From Hippophae tibetana (taxonomy: Eukaryota; Streptophyta; Magnoliopsida; Rosales; Elaeagnaceae): DNA of 64,000 nt. The notes under the pieces were generated by a model that was not told the DNA's origin, did no database searches, and saw only the letters and a program-made list of their open reading frames with translations. Positions within the stretch are counted from its first letter, which is position 1, and each line of letters begins with the position of its first letter. The stretch spans positions 620,001 through 684,000 of the forward strand of contig CM072809.1 of assembly GCA_037013495.1 (NCBI GenBank). Reading direction: 5' to 3'. The position numbers and the translations under genes were made by a program. This document shows positions 39,601 through 51,957 of the stretch, piece after piece.

Positions 39601-42600
39601 AAATAATTCATTGAAAAAAAAGCAACAAATTCCTACAGCTTATCACTTCGGAAACACTTATCCCTCCAGACAAATTAAGATTCTTTTGAATAATACCTTT
39701 GAAGTGATTGACAACCTAGCTGCCATAGCAATTGTAACCTCTTTTGTTGTGCTCGTAGCTTCCGTTTCTACAAGGGAAATATGAAAGTTTGGTATGATGC
39801 TATAGAATCAGGAATTCTTCACAACACTAGACGCACTACAGTAAGCATGCTAACAAGCGTACAATGCCCATACACAAGTACAAGCCTATATACCTTCACT
39901 CCGAGGAAGTCTACTTTTAAGATACTTCAGCAAAGCTGGTGTAGGTCCAGAAACCAGTGAACTGGAGAAGGGAATATCAGTTGGATATATCCTTAAAAAA
40001 TGGGAACATTAAATAGAGTAAAGGGCAAAAAAAAAAGTCCCCCAGACCTTCGAATAGTTCGTAAGGGATTTCCAACAAGCAAAAGTTTTCGAAGGGTAGT
40101 CATCTTGCCTGCAGAGAATATTATTACGTTTCATTTATAACAATGATAATTCCTAAACTTTGTGCTATGAAAATACTAAAACAACTAAAGATAGGGTAAA
40201 AAGTAAATAATTTTTTTTAATAGAATGAGAAAAGTAAATAAATTTCCTTATACTGAGCTGAGGATAAGCTTTAGTCCGTCAAGTTATTCTTTCACTAAGT
40301 ATTGATTTTTCAGAAAAAATATCTTCCATGAAACTCATCAGTGCATTAAAATAACCATTAGCAGGTTTTTTTCTAGTTAAAATAGGGATATATGAAATAT
40401 CATTTATGTAGGATAAATTAAAATACAAATTTTATCCTAACATGTTATAAAAAATGGAAGTTTGCATCAAGAAATGCACGGACATCTCTATTATTACAAA
40501 AAGTTACTACAGATAAGCCTAAGAGTAACCACAGTTAGCTAACTTACCCATTTCTGAAGGTAATCCAGTCATTGAATTGTTTGAAAGATCGAGGAGTGAG
40601 AGACGCAAGTTGCATGCCTCCACTGGATACTCCTTCAACTGCACAAACATGACGTAATTAACAGATTTTCTTTCTTATTTCTTTCGTTCTTTTTTTGGTT
40701 GCTAAGAGACAAATCATAATTTAGTATGCTACAGATATAGTACCATGAATATCTTTAGGAAAAAGAAGCAATGAGAAGCACTAGTCCAAGAGGAAGGGGA
40801 AGAAAGAGGCAGTAAACCGATAAATAGAAGAAAGAATGTGCAAAATGATTTCCTTGCACTCACAAATTACAGAATGTGGATCAGTAGAAAAATGATGAAT
40901 TTGGCTTACTTCCAACATGATTAAATATGAAAATTGTCAAAAGAAGTTGTCTTCATGGTATGATTTAGGAGGAATGGAGGGTGAAAGAGTTTTTAAAAGA
41001 GAAGTCAAAGGCCAAAGGAAAAAAAAAGTTCAGATTTAAGAATTATGAAGACAAATGGATAACAAAGCTTATATCAGAAATATCATTTGACTTGACTATT
41101 TATTTCAATAATAGTTTTCATCACTGAAATAATACTAAAGTATTTTTAAATAAGCCTATTCATAAGGACATCTAAATACCTGGTTTGAGTGAAGATCCAA
41201 TATTCCCAAGTGAGAAAGTGATCCTATCTCTGCTGGTACAGCTACAAGTGCATTATTCCTAAAATTTTGAGTTGCAAAAGCGTATATATTTTCTTAGCAA
41301 AAGAAAATCACATAAATTCCAAATATGAAAAATTCAAAAGAAACAAACCAAAAATAATATAATGTCATGTCGGATACCCCATGTAGAACTCAGCAAGGGA
41401 AGAGCAATTCCTTATTGATGATGGGATTGATGAAATTCCTACAGAACTCAGCAAGACAAAATACAAATAAGAAGGCCAAGTTAAAACACATATCACATCA
41501 GAAGCAGATATTCAATATTGAAATGTCACATGTTAGAAAAAGCTCACTGTTCTGGTGGAGATCAAGACGAATGAGACGTGGAAGGTTCCCAACGTTCTGA
41601 GGCATACAACTCAACATATTTTTTGCTGCAGAAATTGCAAAGAACTATTTAGTTTTACAATGACATAGGAGCAGAAATTATCACAGTAGCAAAAAATTTG
41701 GGCAACTACATGCATTGAGTTCTGAAAGCACAGTCCATGACGCAATCAAACTCTCAGATAACAATGTTAGCTTGTTTCCCTGTCACAAGCAGATGACAAA
41801 CACACATTATAACCTTAGTTACATCAATAACTATTATTTCAAGAATTTAAAGTATCTGACAATTGTCATTTGCTATTTTCTTACCTCCATATCTAGTTTT
41901 GTCAGTTTTGAACAGTTTTCCATATCTTCTGGCAAGCTGGTGATAGTATTGTTTGATGCCTGCAGAAAAAATTTCAAAAATCACTTCATTATAACCATAA
42001 GTGAAGCTAAAAAAGGGTCCCTCATATCACCATACCCTAGATTTCTAATTCCAGCAAAAAAGAGCATTACCTTAAATTCTGATAAACCAGAACATCTTCC
42101 AAGTGAGCTTGGGAGTTCCATAAGGCTATTGTTCGAACAATCAATTCTAGGTTAAAAGAAAGCATAAAGTTAACACCAAGATAGATAAGATTATAAATTA
42201 ACACAAAAGAAAAGGGCAGCATGGGATTATAAAAACAAAGTTAATGGTTGAAGACAGAGATGACAGTCAAGATAATCATTGAAAAGAAACTTTAAGGTGT
42301 CAGACAATGAATTTAAAGTAACTATGAAGGGAGTGGGGTAAAAAGAGAAGAATGTACGGCCACCAAATATAAATTGATTGCTATAGAGAATTTCCACAAA
42401 ATCAAATGGACGCATAACCCGTAGCAATTTATTCACTTGTGCTTTTGATAAAAGTCAATGATGGTTTCCTAAGAAAGTGATTTCAGGAAGCACACAATGG
42501 ACCCATTTTGATGTGCTTATTTTAGAAGTAGTTTTAAGAGAAGTGGTTTGAAATGAAATGGTTTGGTTAAAAATGGATTAAATAGAAGCATTAACATGTT

Positions 42601-44126
42601 TGGCATAAAATTACTAAAAGTGATTTAGAGTGACACTTTAGTAATTAATTTAAGAGATGAGTATGCATTCTAAACTACTTCTCTAAAAAGTAAGGATTAC
42701 TTAGAGTTCGTTTTGTAACTAGTTCTATTCTCTTATGTTTGAAACTGGTTTTATGTTTTCTAATTCATTTTGGAAAGAAAAAAAACAAAACAAAAAACTT
42801 GTTTGGTAAAAAGTTCTTTTCTTATTTCATACCCTCTTAACTCGCGAAAAAGCAAAAGTAAATGTAACTAATAAAAAGAAAAGTGAACTTGAAATATAGT
42901 TTTTAAAATTTTTTTTAAGTCTCAAAAACTATAAAAATGGTGTATAAAAATGGAACTGAATTTGAAGCTAATTTTGAACTTAAAAATGAAATTAATTACC
43001 AAACTACACCCATTTTGAAAACTTGAGTTCAAAAACTAAAACTTGAAAACATAATTGGTCATAAAACATGCATTTACTTCTCCTAAACGCACAAATAATG
43101 CTTCTCAAAAGTTTGAGACCACTTCTTATGGAGATTGTCAAATACCTTTAAACGTGCTTTAAACCACATGAAACCAATCTCAACCAAAAGAAGAAGAAGT
43201 TCCAAACGGGCCCTATGTGCTTTGAGTCATGAAATCACTTATGATAAAAAATCTGTTCAACTCAAAAGCACTTTTTTTGTTATAGCTTTTGTAAAGTATC
43301 AGAGGCAAACAAACCTATTATCATGATGATATGCAACAAAAAGGCAGGGGCTTATAAGTAATAAATGAGTAGATAAATACACTCTTGAGTCAAAGAAATA
43401 AACAAAAAGAGGGGAAAGGGATCAAGAAACAGAGAAAGAAGAAAAACTACAATACTTGACCAAAGAAGTTGCTGATCCAATCTCCTCAGGTAGCCTTTCA
43501 ATCATGTTAAACGACACATCTAACGATTTTAACAAGGAAAGCCTGCCAAACAATTTCAAGAATTAAATTGGTAGAAATAAAACAAATTGAATCATGCATT
43601 TACATTAAGCAAAGTACTAAACTTTGAATAAGAAAAAACTCACTCTCCAATAGCAGCTGGAAGCTCGGAAAGCTTGTTGTGGCTAACATTTAATACAGTG
43701 AGTTGAGGTAAACATCTGATGTCTTCTCTCAACGTTTCAATACTGTTATGAGCTAAAATCAACTTTTGTAGCTCCACAGCCTTGAAAAAAAAACCCATGA
43801 AATTTATCTAAATGGGAAATCCCCAAAAAGGAAGACACAAGCTAAAAAGTGGTAAATAAATCACCTCCCACCACTTCTCATCTTGAGAAACTGTATCCAA
43901 ACATCGATACACCTCATTTGGGACTTCCCTAAAAATCACAACGCATTATTTTAACAAAAGCTGACTGATTATTGTCAAAACATATATTTGAAAAACGAGT
44001 TCTGATATCAATGTCATAAAGGGTGTATAGGTGTGAAATCTGACAGAGACGATAAACATGCCTTAGAGAACGATTTGAGAGGTTGAGAGAACCAGAGGTT
44101 CTCGCAGATTTGATAAGTCGGTCCAT
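36691..44126 (-). CDS. LRRC40-like leucine-rich-repeat protein; about 21 exons
   Basis: An intracellular protein built almost wholly of LRRs; no signal peptide, kinase or NB-ARC domain. It matches the LRRC40 family (Arabidopsis At3g15410, from memory); function is not well known. First exons: 44062-44126, 43865-43928, then ones near 43780-43645 and 43543-43456; last ones 37129-37184 and 36691-36766. The start is [20 protein letters not shown]. Repeats of the LxxLxLxxNxLxxLPxxI type follow ([49 protein letters not shown]). A non-LRR linker ([19 protein letters not shown], then [10 protein letters not shown]) divides the repeats. The end is [20 protein letters not shown], typical of the family. 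Total about 580 aa by estimate. Intron 1 has a GC donor (AAG|GCATGT at 44061-44060). Middle exon edges were read but not all checked base by base. It is head to head with NUG2. Confidence 0.88.
42498..43213. mobile_element. MITE-like element in an intron of the LRR gene
   Basis: The left end reads TGGACCCATTTTGATGTGC; the reverse complement of the right end reads GGGCCCGTTTGGAACTTC. These imperfect inverted ends resemble those of the element at 10124-10436. The core is non-coding with many AAGTGnTTT-like words. The long intron (about 42148-43455) is otherwise plain. Confidence 0.45.
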
Positions 44127-44896
44127 TGTCCAGATTTTTCATTAAGCAAGGAACTTTTGAGCTTTCAGATCTAAATTCTGCGTTTCAAAGCCGATGAAAT
44201 GATGTAGTTGAAATTGAGAACATCATGGATTTCAAGATACTGCGGCAACGCGACTGTTTAAAGCTCATCGTCCCATTTTGCTGTTTTTGCCACCCCTGTC
44301 ACAGGTGCACTTAAGCATCTTGCGAACAGTTTCATTTTCTGTAGAGGTTTTTTTAATGATATTATTATAATATAAATTTATGTCATAAAATATTTTATTC
44401 AGTTGATTTTATTTAATAACAATAATATTAAATTAAATTATAATTAATATTAAAAATATTAAATTAATTGATCAATATATTTATACGAAATATGTTAATT
44501 TCTTATTTTTTTTAAAAAAATAATTTTATATCCTTTTATTTGTGGTAAATGTGTTATTAAAATTTTTTATTTATAAAAAATATACCAAAAAAAATTAATT
44601 TTTCATTACATTTTATATATATAGATATAATAGTTAAAATATAGCCTAGTTCGACTAATTATATATAAAAGCTTGAAATTATTTTATCCTAAGATATTTT
44701 GATAAAATGTTTGGTAGAACTAATAAAATAATAAGAAAAGGGCCAAAGGCCCAAAAAAGACTATCCAACCAACTTATGGGGTTCCGGATTTAATCAAATT
44801 TACATGTGACATCCACACTACTGAAATCTGAAATTCTGAACCAAGGGTTTAAGGAGTTTCAAGACTTCCACCTACTTTGCTTAGAATCTTGATAAG
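44127..44896. promoter_or_regulatory. Shared divergent promoter region of the LRR gene and NUG2
   Basis: The start codons of the two genes are 770 bases apart and point away from each other. A GGCCCA at 44748-44753 is a site II element (TGGGCC on the other strand), common upstream of plant ribosome-biogenesis genes and fitting for NUG2. The middle is AT-rich. No TATA box stands out. Confidence 0.5.
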
Positions 44897-47800
44897 ATGA
44901 CGAAGCAGAAAGAGAGGAAAGTGAGCGTTTCCGGGAAGCCCAAGCATTCATTGGACGTGAATCGTAGTGATGGAAAAAGTAATACCCGTAGTGCCTCCAC
45001 TGTGCGCCGCCTCAAGATGTACAATACGAGGCCCAAGCGTGATCGGAAGGGGAAGATTCAGAGCCATGAGCTTCAGTCTAAGGAGTTGCCCGATACGCGT
45101 ATTCAACCCGATCGCCGCTGGTTCGGTACGTAGAATGACTCATTCAAGTTGTGGATGGTTTTTTTTGTTACTTAATCAATTATTAATGAAAAAATACTGA
45201 ATCAAGTAAGTAGTTTGCAGATTACTGGTTTTGATTTTTTGATTTTATTTTTTCTGGGTGGATTTGTAGGGAATACGCGTGTTGTGAATCAGAAAGAACT
45301 CGAGTTTTTTCGTGAAGAGCTTCAGAGTAGGATGAAAAATGGGTATAATGTTATTCTGAAGGAGAAGAAATTGCCCTTGTCCCTCATGAATGATCACCAG
45401 AAGGTATTAAACTGCACCTAAATTGCGAAACTTTGCCTTGTATTGTGCAAAATGAGCTAATGCTTGTTTAGACTGTGGTGTGGGTTCTTTTATGTACTCT
45501 GAGGCCTTTGCTTACCTGGCTGGAATAAAATATTTCCACATATTTGGAAACTAGATCTACCATCTTCATTTTCCTGTCACTTCTTATTTCATAACTTTTG
45601 CATCTAATGGTAGAGTGATCGTGGAGTGGTTATAGTACCTTTGCTATTATGTGTTACGGTGGTACCACCAATTATGTTATTATAGTGTACCAGAATTGAC
45701 ATGCTCTACTCTTCCACAAGCAGGAAGATTTTGTTTGTGTGGGTTCAGTTTTGGTTTTTATATGTGCTAGTTTACCGACTTAATGTTTTCAATATACATG
45801 AAGCAAGCTAGAGTTCATCTTCTTGAACGAGAGCCATTCACAGATGCATTTGGTCCTAAGTCAAAGAGGAAGCGTCCAAAACTCTTGGCAGCAGATTATG
45901 ATTCTTTGGTTAAGAAAGCTGATGGCTCTCAGGGTAATTTTTTCTCTTTGTCCATCATCTTTGAAATTCCTTGGTCATAGGATATCTGTGTTAGTGTTGA
46001 AAATGCAGTACATTTCTTGCATTCGTTGTCCAATATTTGATAAATGGTACACCCTTGGATGAAATTTGGAAGTAAATATAATATTTAGAAGGATGTGCAT
46101 CATGCATTACCAGACTGTTATTTTAAATTTTCGTACATCAATTCCAAAGTCTTCTGCCTCTTAAATAACTCCTCTCGTGCAAGGTGCAGAAGCATTTGAG
46201 CAAAAGCATGTTGCCGATGGATCTTTAGAAGAAAATGAAGGGGATGGATTCAGAGACCTTGTTAGGCATTCAATGTTTGAAAAGGGTCAAAGTAAACGAA
46301 TTTGGGGTGAGCTCTACAAAGTAATTGATTCATCAGATGTTGTTGTGCAGGTTTGTATTTATTGTTTGGTTATACAAATTAATTATATTCATGCTATTTG
46401 GTTTGATCAACTTAATCTTGATAATTTAAGAATCAAAATAATTAAAAAATCTATTGCAGAAGTTTTTTCTGTTATATAATATGTGACATTGTGACATTTC
46501 GGAGTTTTATGGTAAACATCTTTGTATGGCTAATGCAGCAGCTAATGATTATATTTATTTTTATAGTGTTTCGTGTACTGATTATTTTAGATTATTCACA
46601 TAGGCAATATTTTCTTAGTAAAAATGTAGTTATAAATATTCAATAAAATCTATGGATGGTGTACTTCTCTATCTGCTGTCTGTTTTTGTTGCCTTGTCGG
46701 TTCCAAAATTCTATTAAACCTATGTATTATTGCTAATCTATTTATTTGCAGGTTTTGGATGCTAGGGACCCTCAAGGAACAAGATGCTACCACTTAGAGA
46801 AGCATTTGAAAGAGCATTGCAAATATAAGAACATGATTCTTTTGTTAAACAAGGTTGGATGTGTTGCTCTACTTTTATTTCTACTGTGTTTTCCCTCTGG
46901 CTTCTTGAGAATGCTAACAGTTAGTCTTTGCAGTGTGATCTAATTCCTGCTTGGGCAACAAAAGGATGGCTTAGAGTGTTATCTAAGGAATATCCAACTC
47001 TGGCATTTCACGCAAGTATTAACAAGTCCTTTGGCAAGGTACCCTCAGCTTACCGTAGAGCACTCTTTGAAGTGAAGTTGATATTCACAATGGACTTATA
47101 AAGTAGAATGTTTTAAACTAGAGGCATAATCTATAATGGAGTCTTTTATGTATTTAGGTCTTTATATTAGTATACACCACCTCCATACATACACACCTAT
47201 GTTACTTAGATTTTTCATATTTCGTGAAATATTTGTATATAAACCAAATGACATAGACATAGGTGTGTATGTTTGGACACCCTAATTTGGTGTAAATTTA
47301 TCCCAAAAAAATTAGAAAAATCGGAGTGTTCGAACCCTAATATGTTCCAAAATTTACAAGTCTCGGTGTCCTAAAAGAGTACGAGTAACATAGATGCACG
47401 CACATACACTTGAGAAAATAAAAGAAAAAAGAGGCCACTTTTTCAAGTGAAATTATTGGCTTTAAATTATTGATGAAATAACCTTTTGGGCAATTTTTCT
47501 TAAGTTTCAACTTATGATTGCTGTGAATTATTTTATAACTCTTTTTTGCACTTTGCTGATTTTTCTTCTTTTTCTCTTTTATGTTTTCAGGGTTCTCTTC
47601 TGTCTGTTTTGAGACAATTTGCCCGCCTAAAGAGTGATAAGCAAGCAATCTCTGTGGGATTTGTTGGGTATCCTAATGTTGGAAAATCATCAGTTATTAA
47701 CACATTGCGCACTAAAAATGTAGCTTGTCTCACCTATTTGCTTTTATTGTTCTATTTCTTATATTACTTCCAACTTTTCTTGATTCATGTCTCTGCTAAC

Positions 47801-49379
47801 ATAATTATGACAAATTGTAATTTCTAGCTATTCTGCTGCTAACTAGCTATCCATAATCTCCATGTGTTGTACAGGTTTGCAAGGTTGCTCCAATCCCAGG
47901 GGAAACTAAGGTGTGGCAGTATATTACACTTACAAAGAGAATCTTCTTGATTGATTGCCCAGGAGTTGTATATCAGAATAGTGATTCTGAAACAGATGTT
48001 GTGCTGAAGGGTGTGGTATGATTGCTGTTATTTTGGCTCATGAAGCTGTTAATTTGTTCTTATCATTTTTTATATGTGCTAAACTGACTGCTGGAAGAAA
48101 ATATTTTCCAGGTGCGTGTCACAAACTTGGAAGATGCTGCAGAACATATAGGAGAAGTTTTAAAACGAGTAAAGAAGGAGCATCTGGAAAGAGCATATAA
48201 GATAAAGGACTGGTAAAGTTTTATCATCACATATCTTTACTTTACTGTGTGTCCTGCTTCAAATGAAATTATATCCTGCAAAATGAAACTTCCAATATAA
48301 TACTTGCTGTAGGCCGAGTAACTTTTTAAAATGCCAAAAGTAGAATTTACTTATTCTCAGCTTACATGCTTGTTCTATGAGCCCGCTTGATACCAAATTT
48401 TAGTAACTTTGATTGTTAGAAACTTATTTATGATAAAATTAAAAACACAACTTGTATTTTATTATGCATTGTTTAGATGATTCATTGGCGTATCTGGGTG
48501 TAATAACTTTAAATATTGAATGTTACTTTCATTAGAATTAATTCTATCCGGCCATTTCTCTCCCTCTTTCATCTTATTACTATTTTCTTGTGTTTTCAGG
48601 GAAGATGATAATGATTTTTTAGTTCAACTATGCAAATTATCAGGCAAACTTTTGAAGGTAATACAGAATTGTCCATAATTGTGGACTAGGATTTGTTTGT
48701 TTCAGTTTAAACTCGACGTCATTCATACTTGGACAATCATAAGTTAAAAGAAAGAAATTGATATAGTTAGCAAAAAAAAAGGATAAATAAGAACAAGTTC
48801 TTTCTTGTTCAACTATGCAAAGTAAGTGACGCATGAACCCACACGAAAAAAAGGTTTTTATTAACTTGTGGCTACAATATTAATTTTATTTGTGCTGCAG
48901 CTTTTATTAATTCCTTTCTTGTTTAGCTTTGGAAGAGATAATTACTTTCTAATTTTATTTATTTATTTATTTATTTTGGGATTGGCTGCTTCCAGGGTGG
49001 TGAACCTGACTTAACAACTGCAGCAAAAATGGTTCTGCATGACTGGCAGAGGGGAAAGATACCATTTTTCGTGCCCCCTCCACAGAAAGAAGATGATTCA
49101 TCAGAGCCACCTCTTGTTAATGCTATGGATGATGATGATGGTGAGGTTGATAAAAGTAGGACATCTGCTGCTTTTAAAGCCATTGCAAATATTATTTCGT
49201 CACAGCAGCAAATGAGTGTCCCTGTTCAAAGAGATCTCTATAGTGAGACCGAATTGATGGATGAAATGGCTAAGCAGCCTCCAGCCAGTGCAGATGAGAC
49301 ATTGGAGCAGTCTCCAGCCGATTTAGATGAGTTAGCTGAACATCCTCTGCAAAGGGAGTCGGATGGGAATCAAGAATAA
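44897..49379 (+). CDS. NUG2: Nuclear/nucleolar GTPase 2 (NUG2/NOG2); 11 exons, 559 aa
   Basis: NUG2/Nog2 is a GTPase that joins pre-60S ribosomes in nucleolus and nucleoplasm and acts as a checkpoint before export. Exons: 44897-45125, 45270-45403, 45804-45933, 46184-46350, 46752-46853, 46934-47038, 47591-47719, 47875-48015, 48112-48212, 48600-48657, 48996-49379; every junction is in frame. The basic N-terminus (MTKQKERK..., [18 protein letters not shown]) is the NGP1NT domain. The G motifs come in circularly permuted order: G4 NKCD (split by intron 5), G5-like HASINK, G1 [10 protein letters not shown]2 PGETK, G3 DCPG. Then come [24 protein letters not shown] and [14 protein letters not shown], all family marks, and an acidic tail. 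The Arabidopsis protein is about 576 aa, so this is full length. Confidence 0.96.
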
Positions 49380-50015
49380 AATAATTAGATATTTAATTTG
49401 ATTTTCAAATTGATGTTTTGACTTAATTTAAGCTCAACAGTTCAGAATTGAGAAAAAAAGTCATCGGCTCAATTTATTAAAAAAGAAAATTCAGCTTCAG
49501 GGAAGCAAATATAGAGTATAAATTTCATCGACTTATTAATGAATTATATAAAATTCATCGACTGATTAATGAATTGTATAAAATCTTTTTTATAATTTTT
49601 CTCAATTTTTAGTTATAATGAATTATGATTCCTTGACTAGTGTTGTAAGTTGGGAGGTATTTTATGTTGGTAGTGCCGAATAAATCACATGCATGCATTA
49701 CACGTACGACTGTACTTAATTAGCTAGTAAAATTAAAAGGCACCCATAAACTAGGTCAAAAATCAAGCAAGCGTATACCTTCTCTCTCTTTCAGTTGTAA
49801 TATTAAGCAAGCAAGAAAAGCATGTACTGCTCTAGAAAGAGCAGTGTCTTTTTCCCCCTTGTATGTCCCACTATTTCTCAATTATTTTAATAAATATTAC
49901 ACACACCACACAATTTTATAATTATAATGAGAGATTTGAACTCATTTACTTAATTGAACCATATGAGGAATATTGGCCGTTCTCATAGATGACTATTGTT
50001 CGGAAAAACTGTAAA
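49380..50015. other. Intergenic, NUG2 to the DUF247 remnant
   Basis: This contains the NUG2 3' UTR. Near 49497-49585 a short direct repeat (AAATTCATCGACTnATTAAT, three partial copies) is visible. No gene seen. Confidence 0.55.
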
Positions 50016-51957
50016 TCAAGTCTGAACTGTGGATAACAAAAGTGCGAGCCCAGCAGCTATAGACCAAGGACTATCCAAATATTTGTACCATACTTTAGCC
50101 ATCCAACGACCCCCTCTCGGTGCTTGTTCTTTAACTTTTTGCATTTCCTTTAAGATCTCATGATACAGCTCCACGTTATCTGTCAAATAAGGTGATATCT
50201 CAACTAAAAACCTAAGTACGAACGTCTTCATCATCAGTCCCAATACGGTTGAAGAGTTTGCGAGCTGACCTTAGCTCTTTCGCATCTTCTACGCTATTAA
50301 TAAGAAGAGAGAGGAAGGATATGTAACTAGATATATATACTTCTAAGTTAGTAATAATATTACAATTGTCAATATATAATTATCATAAGCTACCAAGTTC
50401 ATAAGCTTATAGTACTTGTTGTATTGTCCAGTATTAATTGAGGAATTTCAAGGTATCCTGCAAGTCAAATAGAAGAAGAAAAAGTAATGCGGGCCGGTAT
50501 CCTTATTTCGTCTGAATTGATATCCGCACCATTTGAGGTCGTTGGCACTTTCCAAACTCCTAGTCGACTCGAAGTAGCAGTTGACAATATTTTCACTTAC
50601 TGTTTTGCTTTCGATTTTTTTTGGGTTGGCCAAGAACTACGGTTATTCGTAGCCAATCAAGAAGATGAGCAGGCTTTTTTTCCCTCTATATATATATCAT
50701 CAAATATGATAAGCCCACCTTATTCTTTGTCGGGAAAACAAAAAACAAAGATTAATGCATGCATCTTGATAAATTTCTTGATCGACATCTTTAAGAGAGA
50801 CTTATATATCCTTGCTGAAGTCTGTTTTGCTTTCGATTTTTTTGGGTTGGCTAAGAACGGCTATTGGCAGCAAATCAAGAAGATGAGCCAGGCTTTTTCT
50901 CTTGTTTTTCATCTTTTATTTCTATATCTATCATCAAAATATGATAAGGCCGCCTTATTCTCTATCGGAACAAATTAAAGAATGCATACATCTTGATGAA
51001 TTGCTTGATCGACCTCTTTAAGAGAGACTTATCCTTGGTTAAGTCTATTAACAATTCAAGGACGCGAAAGGGAAGTTGATTATCAAGCAAGATCAAATCT
51101 TTAAATATTATGGTCGCTGCTTGGTTGAAGTCGATAAGTAAACATGTAATGTCCCTTGCTTTACGACGTCCAACAAAGACTTTTTATAAATTGTAGTGTT
51201 AAACCCCTAACCAAACGAGCCTATCATCATCATAGCTTCTGACATAATCAAATTACGGAGTGTTATTAACTTATATGTCTCTGTATTTCATAGCATTATC
51301 TTACAGATATAAAAACAAGAATGTCCTATTAATTTATCAATCTTGATTTTTCTATTTTTACCGAGAGTAAATCAACTTTTATATATATATCAAACCAAAA
51401 TTTTGATTTTTAATATTTTATTTCTTGAAAATCATTGTATGTATGTAAAATGTACGTTATCAGATGCACTAGTTATTATTTTTACAAAAATAATCAAAAG
51501 TCACCAAATAAATTATTTATTCACAAATAATAAAAAAATAAAAATCATTATCAGACCGAAATTAGTAATTGAGGCTTGACAATATCTTCTATATTGGAAA
51601 TGAATTATCATAAAATAGTTAAGTGTTGACTACTAACCTTGTAACGTCTCCATCGTAGCCTTCCCTCAGGTCCTTGATATTAATTAGCAAAAATCTTATT
51701 GCAGACATGTATTTCTTTAATTTCTTGTCTTGGATGAACTTAAGAGCTCATCGTTCCTTTTACTTTTCTGCTTCGCTGAGTTTTTCATTCTTGAGGTGAT
51801 GAATAGGACCAAATGACATTACCGTGGGCTTATAGTATTTCTCATTTTTCTCTCGCATGTTAGTATAAACCCTTCTTATTTTCAGTTTTGTGTTATTTGT
51901 GTAAACCCCTCTCGTAGTTCTGTGATCCACTTCTCCACTTCTCCATCTTGTATACAA
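50016..51957 (-). pseudogene. Decayed DUF247 (UPF0481) gene
   Basis: DUF247 proteins are plant proteins, usually with a C-terminal membrane segment; most have no known role, though some act in grass self-incompatibility. Pieces occur here in the expected order on the minus strand. N-terminal part near 51957-51630: YKPTVMSFGPIHHLKNEKLS, then stops TAA and TGA within a few codons, then KFIQDKKLKKYMSAIRFL. Middle part near 51180-50950: DLILLDNQLPFRVLELLIDL, the family's LLENQLPF core. Near 50560-50500: SANDLKWCGYQFRRNKDTG. C-terminal part at 50300-50016: VEDAKELRSARKLFNRI, a frame break, then WMAKVWYKYLDSPWSIAAGL, the cytosolic end and membrane segment. With two early stops, a frameshift and a 222-bp internal duplication it cannot make a normal protein. 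Confidence 0.8.
50601..51045. repeat. Internal tandem duplication, ~222 bp, in the DUF247 pseudogene
   Basis: TGTTTTGCTTTCGATTTTTT at 50601 recurs at 50823, and the following ~200 bases align (GGGTTGGC, AATCAAGAAGATGAG, ATCATCAAA, CTTGATCGAC, TTTAAGAGAGACTTAT) with substitutions and small gaps. It duplicates part of the DUF247 coding region after the LLDNQLPF core. Confidence 0.85.

Noticed and set aside
51343..51579. 78-aa frame, present twice with identical protein (51343 and 53526)
   Set aside because: The identity comes from the DNA duplication. The peptide is low-complexity I/K/L/N sequence antisense to the DUF247 intron-like region.
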